Source: a virus. Taken from it: 42,225 nt of DNA. The translations under genes were made by a program, and so were the position numbers. This document shows, piece after piece, positions 31,901 to 38,733 of the stretch. The stretch's first letter is position 1, and each line of letters begins with the position of its first letter. The stretch covers positions 1 through 42,225 of the IMG/VR virus record IMGVR_UViG_3300030107_003598. One strand, given 5' to 3'. The notes under the pieces were generated by a model. The model saw nothing but the letters and a program-made list of their open reading frames with translations. It was not told the DNA's origin and did no database searches.

Positions 31901-32414
31901 GCCTACATGTGAACAACTTAATTCAACTGATTCCGGTTATAATCTTGCTCCGTATTCTAGTTTAGCAGATTGTCAAAACTCAGGATGCGGATCGGTAGCA
32001 ACGCAATCTTGGGATTGCAGTGCCGGAGGATGTATTGACCCTGGTAACGGACAAGGACAATATTCAACACTTGCGGCGTGTCAAGCAGCGTGCCCACAAA
32101 CACCTCCACCTTTATGGATGTGTGGAACAATATCCGCAGCGTGTACTCCTAATTGTTGCGTAGAAGTATTACCAACAGATAATACGTATTCATCTTTAGT
32201 TATAGGTAGTAATGCTTGGTTAACGCAATCGCAATGTAATAATGCTTGTCAAGTACATGGTTGCACTGACGACGGTAACGATCCTAATTTCCCTGGAAGA
32301 CCACCAGGATGGATAGGACCTGCATCTAACTATTACGCTGGAGCAACTATTGACGATGGTAGTTGTCAGTATTTACAAAGTATAACATTTAAAGACGATC
32401 CATCGGATCATTAA
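25935..32414 (+). CDS. giant tail stabilization / muzzle-type protein
   Basis: 2159 residues. Starts MPEMKHNFLKGRMNKDLDER, followed by EYREAMNIEV, which I associate with podovirus 'stabilization' tail proteins of crAss-like and marine phages. Around residue 1646 comes RDTDLVTLCEDKVLRLLANK, then STDRVLGQAVPYSGDYGISK and DKQRGVVLRLSKDGLVPISD, the conserved tail-tube end. The last 220 residues are Cys-rich: repeats like CLDPGTGLGQYSTLADC and CIDPGNGQGQYSTLAACQ, ending with GCTDDG ... DDGSCQY. The body probably builds the tail tube and muzzle; the Cys end may be surface exposed and bind host or particles. Confidence 0.8.
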   Translation: MPEMKHNFLKGRMNKDLDERLVSDGEYREAMNIEVATSESDAVGTVQSTRGNIMAYNTVLDTPSNRLAPQGGEIVGSYAHGREDTIYLFVTCKEYTHAASGHIVKDMIVEYKDGNVFPVIVDVHMVTYRASEIDSIDTDTRKIFMDTIATDGVANVDSTPGNTVTFYNSNGIMLLETELYSTNTASNSLTFVDDVSLYMPWVVDPAMRVSTIVYNRKKILNFKPSNIITGINIIDDLLFWTDNVSEPKKINIQRSKEGTSGFHQRSKFRVRAEDGSVQSEKPMQEEHITMVKRSPLKPPILEMYNNIDGRGEIAGRTDLVNLTTRVDIGNGVFEVRQPNVDSVLEIPMSGNMPEYEVGDILLFSNDEININVGGAFDSDWQVRGYLMEIIGSSLRIKVLGVDPDFFDFVEDLTNNTVGEVFAVSLEQAKALFEFKFPRFAYRYKYQDGEYSCFSGFSEIAFLPGNFKWNSSSGYNIGMVNQLRFLKIMDFVPDGIPKGVTSIDILYKESNSPNIYTVKTIKSTDSEWNAVGSGGPTAMTKGRLELESEVIYATVPSNQLLRPWDNVPRFALGQEIVGNRVIYGNYVQNYNIPKDVSSNINIKTYIKSRSIDSILAEIDVLGQPGKSIKSLRTYQLGVVYKDIYGRETPVLTNEKASFNIGKQQAAEYNSLSIQVRNPAPEWAETFKVFVKETSNEYYNLAMDRWYEAEDGNIWMSFASADRNKVQEDSYLILKKEHDSDEPVLEEGRYKVLAIDNNVPDYVKTERHSYGDGDCENDTFSPDDGDFTVQKWEETQFENQLEKEAGLRVRLMDASAANKTDWYKIKSIKVKGGSNKIATISIRGSFGEGIESIAPEPTTAYDLKFEISQFKEVMKPEFDGRFFVKVVKETALINKITLKNASLTGKQFVVSNFARQYFIRNMDPNTRWSRESQWYDSSQGWKKKMRKHTGRNEAFFIDDLRRGSATGYGVDNGYGINGSRPSNKAPELSCHLELGLTGIEDGGKRGFSIGRHQQDQQNFYYKIIKVGTFFRWKEDPNGNIYRVTKTKSHGDRMYGDVHGSGIYNHCGSAKCKYYRSNKTRRIYMHMEHTGYYYREKSDDTLTYFDQYGEVDEDVRGSVPRWIDENSSIPGAFSPIYSGRSWLEQQEGENLTTGTKWKNNLLDITADMQNATTPLELATACQAQALLQDDTNQAAGTKCLANASQGNPIGNFYLSQADGLTGLIVGVTNPSNEIGVQQPLVDATWNLAATGKKQEVKDINGNVNTAWNVHTNKYVTIEILEAFESETDMFASDNPAIFETEPKEDVDLDIYHEIDQAFPVKLTGATNELFIPYGSIVSSDNPDIVLRNVQPIDMPPCSPCWDEGEFTGNEDIVTLTSAANLSGEYIVPGQVVTTNDKNTIPQWNHIDPNLRYDTTVIAVDGTGLLLSNVSNVLANTTVTRVINYYNVSPATVNQWSDNRIALNCDPTNPMATRLPTTGALTDLATPNAALLKNILKFTKPNGTTVTASIKPSFLGGFNDTHNINSTGVNQGAGVATNFPNWSTPATFFMLDINTSDTMIDLDWHNCYSFANGVESDRIRDDFNAVRIDKGPKASTTLAEKYEEERRQNGLIYSGIYNSTSGTNNLNQFIQAEKITKDLNPRFGSIQKLHARDTDLVTLCEDKVLRLLANKDAVFNADGNPQLVSTDRVLGQAVPYSGDYGISKNPESFASQSFRSYFTDKQRGVVLRLSKDGLVPISDHGMKDWFADNLKAASGNLPIIGSYDVKKDSYNLTLRNTYDGNITVTFNERTNGWPSFKSFIQYGGVSLNNTYFTFNDGEMYRHHIDTSIQNTATFYNQRTNPYVDVLLNEAPGSIKSFGTLNYEGSKASITENLTDGEYYNNVAESGWFLRSGETDSQSIDTLEFKDKEGKYFARIKGQNTTLNNLNEKEFSTQGIDIASNVVIFQSSYDCLDGQCLDPGTGLGQYSTLADCEANCRQTEPPKWICKTMPGNTTPTCEQLNSTDSGYNLAPYSSLADCQNSGCGSVATQSWDCSAGGCIDPGNGQGQYSTLAACQAACPQTPPPLWMCGTISAACTPNCCVEVLPTDNTYSSLVIGSNAWLTQSQCNNACQVHGCTDDGNDPNFPGRPPGWIGPASNYYAGATIDDGSCQYLQSITFKDDPSDH

Positions 32415-32424
32415 ATAAAATAAT

Positions 32425-34908
32425 ATGGCGCACGGAAATTATACAGTAACACAACATACTACCCCATATCAAGCTGTGGGTACAGCTGCTAATGGTCCAT
32501 TTTATTTAAAAATTATTCCAGAACCCGGATATATTGTAAAAAAAGAAAATTTTAATATTAGTGGTGACGCTCCTGATAACGCTACATATTCTTACATTAC
32601 ACAAGATGGCGATGAAATAGTTTACGAAAATGGTGTTAACAATTGTGTGTTACCAACAGGTATAGACGCTGTTGGATTTATGGATGTTGACAACGCTCCA
32701 TATGATCCTTCTTTTATAGCTACAGTAAGTAATGAAGTTACGGTAATAATATATATGTCACCTGGTTTTGTTATTCCATCTACCCAAACTGATTTTGAAA
32801 TAGATATAGATGGTTATTCTGAATCAGAAGTACAATATCATCATTGTATAAGAGAATATTATTCTAGTGATTTATGTACACCTCAATTTTGGCCAGATAA
32901 TCCTGGTGGTAATAGATCAACACCGTGTCAGTCGTTTTTTACAGAATATGCTTTAGATATTTATGATCCAACCCAAGTACAAGGTTCTTTACCTGTACCA
33001 AGCGCGCCTAGTATATTAAATAGTGGTTGGTCAACACCAAATAACGATATGTTTAATCAAGGTGCTTTTTCATGGCAATTAGCTGGACTTGTTACAGCTA
33101 ATGCAAACGAAGTTATAATAAAAAGAGTTTTTTGGACAGGTGTTGGTCATCATTTTTTAAACTCACCAACATATCAATTTTCTACAACAGCGGCAGCTGC
33201 TAACTATACTGTTCTACAAACAACTAATGTTAATATAACAACAACAACTTCAGATAGTGTATCTGGTAGTACTAAAATACCTATAAGTGATCCAGCTGGA
33301 ATTATACCGGGTATGATAATTGGTGGTGGTAGTATATTATCTCAAGCAAGCTCTACAACTTTTCCATATAGTGGAAATGATGTTAGAGTCGTTAGTTATC
33401 CATATGAAGATAGCGGTAGAATATATATAGATATATCAGATGAACAAAATTTAGGTAGTGGGGAGCAGTTAACGTTTCAAACTAATGATGATCAAAATAG
33501 GGTAACAACTAAAGAGTTTACAGTTGTGTATAATCCTATTAATTTTATTGGTTGTCCTAACGGTCATTTTCAACCTGGAGCTCATGAAATACATTATTCA
33601 AATACAACAGCAGTACCTAGTGATATAATACACGGTAGTTCTGTAACAGGGCCAGTTCCTTTACCAGTAGCAAATCCTATAATTAATAACGTTACATTTG
33701 GTAGTTTTGGAGGTGGTAATACTATTCCTAATACTGGTGGTTTACAAAGATTAAATGTTTCTGGTAACGCTGGTGCTACTTATAGAGCTCAAATAACAAA
33801 TAATGCTGGTAACACTTATAACTTTGAAACATCTCAATTTACAACTACCTCAACAAATTCTGGTAATTTACAGATACCTTCTAATGGTCTTGCTAGTTTT
33901 GAATTTTCTGTGCCGGCTATAAGCACGGACGAAGAGTATAGTGTTCAAATAACACCTGTTGGCAGCACTTCTCTTGGTGCTAATGTTCCGTCAGCATTAG
34001 AAACTTTTAAACTAACACAGTTAGCTGGTAAAACAATAACTTTTGATACAACTGGTACTGGGTTAAGTATAGCAGCAACATTAGATACAACATTTAAAAG
34101 TTCTGCTAATAAAGTAGAATATCAATCTAGACCTTTTACAATAAAAGGTGCTATTACCGCTAGTGATGGTGATATACTATATGTAACACGACAACCCGAA
34201 ATTGATGCTGACGACGATGGTGATTTTACAAATTCAAGATATTTAGAAAAAAGAGTTGTATCTATTACTGATAACGCTGTAACATTAGATAATGTAACTA
34301 ATATAAGTGCTAATTTTGTTGCTTGGGGAGAAAATATAAATGAAACAATAACGGTTTCTGCTATAAGTGGTAATATAGTAACTTTATCTAAAAAACAAGA
34401 AAATATAAAACCCAATCAAATTATTAGTTTTTCAAAAGGTGGCCATCATATAGAAATAGGTTCTGCAACAATAGAAGGTATGGGTACTACTAGTTTAACC
34501 GCTACAATAGAAGGTGTTATAAAAAGATTTGGATCTGAAAATACAACTATAACTTTTCCATTAGATAATTTCGTAACAGATGATCCAAATTCATATAACG
34601 GTGAGGTTAATTGTTCTATTGGTGATGGAAATGTTGTAGATATTGATTTAACAGCATTTGATCCAGATATTAATGTAGGTGATAAAACATATTCATTAGT
34701 TAGTGGCGAAGGTCCAGCGAAAGGATCATTAAGTGGTTTTGGTGGTACCGGTAGTGCTTTTGATAATAATAAAGTAAGATATACACATACAGGAGCAGAT
34801 ACTAACGCTGGTACTACAGATACTTTTTCATACAAATCAACAGTTAGTAGTGATGCTGGTGATGCAGCTGCTGAATACGGTACAATAACAATAAACATAA
34901 TAGAATAA
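32425..34908 (+). CDS. tail appendage protein with cadherin-like C-terminal domain
   Basis: 827 residues, almost all beta, rich in Thr, Ser, Asn and Gly. The final 90 residues (VDIDLTAFDPDINVGDKTYS; SGEGPAKGSLSGFGG; VRYTHTGADTNAGTTDTFSY) match bacterial cadherin/Ig-like tandem domains with Asp-rich calcium sites. Earlier parts show Ig-like strands (FEFSVPAISTDEEYSVQITP). Follows the giant tail protein by 10 bases. A tail fibre or spike with adhesion function is likely. No depolymerase motif is seen. Confidence 0.7.
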   Translation: MAHGNYTVTQHTTPYQAVGTAANGPFYLKIIPEPGYIVKKENFNISGDAPDNATYSYITQDGDEIVYENGVNNCVLPTGIDAVGFMDVDNAPYDPSFIATVSNEVTVIIYMSPGFVIPSTQTDFEIDIDGYSESEVQYHHCIREYYSSDLCTPQFWPDNPGGNRSTPCQSFFTEYALDIYDPTQVQGSLPVPSAPSILNSGWSTPNNDMFNQGAFSWQLAGLVTANANEVIIKRVFWTGVGHHFLNSPTYQFSTTAAAANYTVLQTTNVNITTTTSDSVSGSTKIPISDPAGIIPGMIIGGGSILSQASSTTFPYSGNDVRVVSYPYEDSGRIYIDISDEQNLGSGEQLTFQTNDDQNRVTTKEFTVVYNPINFIGCPNGHFQPGAHEIHYSNTTAVPSDIIHGSSVTGPVPLPVANPIINNVTFGSFGGGNTIPNTGGLQRLNVSGNAGATYRAQITNNAGNTYNFETSQFTTTSTNSGNLQIPSNGLASFEFSVPAISTDEEYSVQITPVGSTSLGANVPSALETFKLTQLAGKTITFDTTGTGLSIAATLDTTFKSSANKVEYQSRPFTIKGAITASDGDILYVTRQPEIDADDDGDFTNSRYLEKRVVSITDNAVTLDNVTNISANFVAWGENINETITVSAISGNIVTLSKKQENIKPNQIISFSKGGHHIEIGSATIEGMGTTSLTATIEGVIKRFGSENTTITFPLDNFVTDDPNSYNGEVNCSIGDGNVVDIDLTAFDPDINVGDKTYSLVSGEGPAKGSLSGFGGTGSAFDNNKVRYTHTGADTNAGTTDTFSYKSTVSSDAGDAAAEYGTITINIIE

Positions 34909-34909
34909 C

Positions 34910-35293
34910 ATGCTAATATCAATAAGTTTTCCAAACATAATAAACGTTTCTGTTCAACCTAATCCAGACGCGTTATACACAAATGTACAAGGAGCAGATG
35001 TAGCGTATTACGTGCAAACAAACCCAGCAACATTACCACAAGCAACATCTGTAGGTAATATAGTAGAAATTGGACCCGTTGTAGAAACGACTAATAATTC
35101 TATAATTTGTGATGTTAATCCTAATTATAATATAGCTGATATAGCAGGAAAATTTATATTATTTACAAAAAATGCAAAAGCAAATATGAGTAGTTTACTA
35201 GGTTATTATGCGAGGTTTAGGTTTGAAAACTCTTCGGGTGAAGACGCTGAATTATTTTCAATAGGAAGTGAGTTCTTTGAAAGTAGTAAATAA
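34910..35293 (+). CDS. 127-residue virion-associated protein, unknown
   Basis: Begins MLISISFPNIINVSVQPNPD. It contains GADVAYYVQTN, FILFTKNAKANMSSLLGYYA and a C-terminal ELFSIGSEFFESSK. Largely beta. It starts one base after the appendage gene and so is probably made with it. No domain known. A small appendage accessory or tail completion protein is the best guess. Confidence 0.75.
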   Translation: MLISISFPNIINVSVQPNPDALYTNVQGADVAYYVQTNPATLPQATSVGNIVEIGPVVETTNNSIICDVNPNYNIADIAGKFILFTKNAKANMSSLLGYYARFRFENSSGEDAELFSIGSEFFESSK

Positions 35294-35363
35294 TGATAAA
35301 AAAGTGTAATTATAGATTAAATTAAATAAGTATAAAATAAATTAATAATTAAAAAGAAACAAT

Positions 35364-36029
35364 ATGGACCCAATGGCAATGATGGGCGCGATGACGTCGG
35401 CAGGTGGTATAGTAAGCGGAATAGGTGGTATAGCTAAAGTTGCTGGATCATTTATAGGTAGAAAAGCTAGAATAGCAGAGCAAAAAAGAGCAAATGCAGA
35501 ACTAGCAAAACGTAAAGCCGAATATGAAGGTATGGACATTACTAATCCCTATGCTAATTTAGAAAATACTTATGAAGATTTAGAAGTAAATACACAACAA
35601 GCAGATTTTGTTGCACGACAAAACCAACAACAACAAGCAAATATCATGCAGGGATTACAAGGTGCTGCTGGTGGGTCTGGTATAGCAGCGTTAGCGCAAC
35701 AAATGGCTAATCAAGGGCAACAACAAATAGCCGCTGCCTCAGCTTCCATCGGACAACAAGAGCAAGCTAATAGAATGGCTGCCGCTAGAGGAGAAGAAGC
35801 TATACAAGCGAAGAAAGCTGCTGGTGAACAATGGAAATTTACTCAAGAAAAAGATCGTACAGAAACTTTATTTGGTATGGCACAACAGAGAAAGGGAGCT
35901 GCAGATGCCGCTAGACAACGAGCAACAGACATGATGGTGTCTGGAATTGGTGATATTGCTGGTGGTGTTATGTCATTTGGTATGGGTAATAAAATGCAAG
36001 GCAAAACATTTATGGGTGGTGCGGCGTAA
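35364..36029 (+). CDS. putative internal virion (ejection) protein
   Basis: 221 residues. A Gly/Ala-rich amphipathic start (MMGAMTSAGGIVSGIGG; AKVAGSFIGRK), an Ala/Gln-rich helical middle (RQNQQQQANIMQGLQGAAGG; QQQIAAASASIGQQEQANRM) and another Gly-rich end (GIGDIAGGVMSFGMG). This composition is typical of small podovirus internal core proteins such as T7 gp14, which insert in the host membrane during DNA ejection. The two large cargo-type genes follow, which agrees. Assigned by composition and context. The 70 bases before it are plain AT-rich DNA. Confidence 0.6.
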   Translation: MDPMAMMGAMTSAGGIVSGIGGIAKVAGSFIGRKARIAEQKRANAELAKRKAEYEGMDITNPYANLENTYEDLEVNTQQADFVARQNQQQQANIMQGLQGAAGGSGIAALAQQMANQGQQQIAAASASIGQQEQANRMAAARGEEAIQAKKAAGEQWKFTQEKDRTETLFGMAQQRKGAADAARQRATDMMVSGIGDIAGGVMSFGMGNKMQGKTFMGGAA

Positions 36030-36046
36030 ATTAAAATAAAACAAAT

Positions 36047-38725
36047 ATGGCAAAGAAATCAAAGAAAAAAGATAATAGTTCCGCTTTAAACAGCAATATA
36101 TCTCCATTAAAAATAAATTCAACTTTAGTTAAAGGAGCAGCATTAACTAATTATTATAGTGGTGGTGAAACAGCTACTGGTTATGGTGAAATTAAATGGG
36201 ATAAAATGTTTGATCCTATGAAAAAAGCATTACAAGATGCTATGAATGTTTATCAAAAATTTGGAAGCAAGGGTGATAGCGATGTTTGTGAATGTAAAGA
36301 AGAAGGAGCAGACGGTGTTACAAAAACTTATACTGGTAGAAGAAATCCTGAAACTGGTAAATGTGAATGTGATCCTGGTTCTGGAAAAGGTGAAAGCGAA
36401 ACAGACAGAGAAAAACCCGAAACACAATCTAAAAAGATTTGGCCAGAAGATAAAAAGGAAATGTGTAAATGTGAAGGTAAAACAAATTTATTTGCAGATG
36501 ACAAAGATTGTGATTGTTCATCAGATGATACTTCAGCAACAACAACAACACCACCTACCGAAGTTCCACCAGATTTTGTACCACAAGATTGTGAGTGTAT
36601 AGGAGCAGATGGCGTTACAAAAACTAAAGGTAAAACAACACCAGATGGAGGTTGCGATTGCGCAGCAGAAGAAGCAGTATCTACAACTACAACTACAAAC
36701 CAACAAGATTTAGATAAACAAAACGAGGAAGAACAAGAAAAGTTAGACGAACAAAAGAAAGCTGAAGAATTAAAAAAACAACAGCAAGCTGAAGCTGAAG
36801 AATTAAAAAGGATTGAAGAAGATTTAAGAAAGAAAAATCTAAAAATTAATCGAGATAATGAGTATAGTTCTAGTCAACAAGAAGCGTTTAATAATTCTTT
36901 GTCTGAAGATAATGTAAACGTAAATGTTGTAAGTAATTGGACTGATAAAAATTCACCTGCAAGTAATCATTTAGGTGGTGGTAATTTAGAAAGAAAAAAA
37001 GGAAATTATCAATATAACTTTGAAAAAGTTGGTGTTGATAAAAATGAATTTATGATAGATGCTAACGGTGAGAAAATAGTAGATGCTAACGGTAATAATA
37101 TAAAAAATCCTAATTATAAAAAACCAATATATAAAATAACTGGTCAGACAAATAAAGGTAAAGACAGTCAAGGTAAAGAATTTGACTATAGTTTTAATAC
37201 TGAAGATGGTAATATAAATTTTAATGCTAATGTCTGGAACCCAACTCTTAGTAAAATTCCTGGATTTCCAGGAAAAAAACCACCTAAAGGTAAATATTTA
37301 ACTATTTCTCCAAATGATTGGAATACTTTTGTTGATAATTATACACAAATTTTAAACAGCGCTAAAATAAAAAGAAGTAAAGTTAAAGAAAGGGGAGATA
37401 TAGCAAAACAAAATTTTACTAAACAAGAAATCGCCGTTTTAAAAATGGAAGCTAGAGGGTTTTTTACGAACCCTATAGTAGAACCACCACCGGCACAAGA
37501 AGATGATAGTGGTCTTGGTGGCTATAAAGAAGATTCACCAGTTACGTATAAAATACCTATTAAAAAAACAACACCGTTTGCTAGACGTGATCGAGGTTAT
37601 TTAAATGTTCGTAAAAAGTGGATGCCTAATCAACCACAACAAGATATGATGGGTAATATGGGAACACCTATGGAGTATGATAGCCCATTTCATCAAGAAG
37701 AAATTATTGAAGATTCATTACAGCAAACACCTGTCTCTGAAAGTGGCGAAACAATATGGGATAAAATGATGATGTATGGAGATGGTATAGATAATCAAGT
37801 TGAGAAATTTATTAGCCATACAGAGTATGATCCAAATTTCCAAAAACCTATAGAAACTATAAAAAATCAAGAATGGGTTGGCACAATAACAAAATGGTTA
37901 AAAAATAAAAAACAAGAAATAATAGATGCTAGTAAAAACAAAGATAAATTATTAGAACAGCAATTAAACGCACATGTAAACACTTTAATTCAAGACGTTA
38001 CTTCGTACGCTGGTAAGTTTATAGAATGGTTAGAAAGAAATGGTAGTGATGCAACTCCAGGAGCAATAGGTGGATCTGTGGTTTCAGATGGATCTAGAAA
38101 AGATGAAAAATTTATAGCTAATTTAGCTTTTATGGGTGACACAAATACTGATTTTGGTATTGATCCTGAAGGTAGAATAGGTATAAAATCATATGGATTA
38201 GAAGATATAAGAAGAGTTCAAGATTTAGATGGTGGTGTATTCCGTAAAGATGATTCTGGTTTAGCAACATTTTTAGATATATTAGGTACAATGCAAGATG
38301 ATGCTGAAGCAAATAGACCTTTAAATGAAAATATAGTAAAAGGACAAGCTGATTTATTAATAAAACAACAAGATAGTTTACTTTCTTGGGCACATGATCC
38401 TTTATACGGTCAAGCTTGGATACAAGATTTTGCGCAAGCAAATCCTAATGAAGATATTTCTTGGGCAATGCCTGAAAGTGATATGTTTGATAAAGAGAGA
38501 TTAGAAGACGAAATTCACGGTTGGTTGGTTAACAAGTTAACACAAGCTTATAATAATAGAAGACCTAAAAATGAAAAATCTGTAGATCAAATACATAAGG
38601 AGACTATGGTAAGTTTAGAAAAACAAGAGACTAAAAAGAACCAAAAATTACCACAGCATATGATGCGAAATAGTCCACTAGCAAATAAGTCAAGAGCACA
38701 GCAATTAATAGAAAAATATAGTTAA
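36047..38725 (+). CDS. large internal virion or cargo protein with SPLK and CxC motifs
   Basis: 892 residues. N-terminus MAKKSKKKDNSSALNSNISP followed by LK: both SALN and SPLK echo the KQ motif of the small tagged proteins. Residues about 79-210 have three Cys-x-Cys pairs-of-pairs, as in VCECKEEGADGVTK ... CECD and DCECIGADGVTK ... CDC. A Glu/Gln/Lys coiled coil follows (220-265). Further SP motifs occur (EDSPVTYK, YDSPFHQ) and the C-terminus is MRNSPLANKSRAQQLIEKYS. Position after the ejection-type gene suggests packaging inside the head. No enzyme motif recognised. Confidence 0.7.
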   Translation: MAKKSKKKDNSSALNSNISPLKINSTLVKGAALTNYYSGGETATGYGEIKWDKMFDPMKKALQDAMNVYQKFGSKGDSDVCECKEEGADGVTKTYTGRRNPETGKCECDPGSGKGESETDREKPETQSKKIWPEDKKEMCKCEGKTNLFADDKDCDCSSDDTSATTTTPPTEVPPDFVPQDCECIGADGVTKTKGKTTPDGGCDCAAEEAVSTTTTTNQQDLDKQNEEEQEKLDEQKKAEELKKQQQAEAEELKRIEEDLRKKNLKINRDNEYSSSQQEAFNNSLSEDNVNVNVVSNWTDKNSPASNHLGGGNLERKKGNYQYNFEKVGVDKNEFMIDANGEKIVDANGNNIKNPNYKKPIYKITGQTNKGKDSQGKEFDYSFNTEDGNINFNANVWNPTLSKIPGFPGKKPPKGKYLTISPNDWNTFVDNYTQILNSAKIKRSKVKERGDIAKQNFTKQEIAVLKMEARGFFTNPIVEPPPAQEDDSGLGGYKEDSPVTYKIPIKKTTPFARRDRGYLNVRKKWMPNQPQQDMMGNMGTPMEYDSPFHQEEIIEDSLQQTPVSESGETIWDKMMMYGDGIDNQVEKFISHTEYDPNFQKPIETIKNQEWVGTITKWLKNKKQEIIDASKNKDKLLEQQLNAHVNTLIQDVTSYAGKFIEWLERNGSDATPGAIGGSVVSDGSRKDEKFIANLAFMGDTNTDFGIDPEGRIGIKSYGLEDIRRVQDLDGGVFRKDDSGLATFLDILGTMQDDAEANRPLNENIVKGQADLLIKQQDSLLSWAHDPLYGQAWIQDFAQANPNEDISWAMPESDMFDKERLEDEIHGWLVNKLTQAYNNRRPKNEKSVDQIHKETMVSLEKQETKKNQKLPQHMMRNSPLANKSRAQQLIEKYS

Positions 38726-38733
38726 AATATAAT

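Noticed and set aside
38130-38441. Leftward frame of about 100 codons inside the 892-residue gene
   Set aside because: Antisense to a gene with good coding content, and made of Leu/His/Tyr-rich low-complexity sequence.
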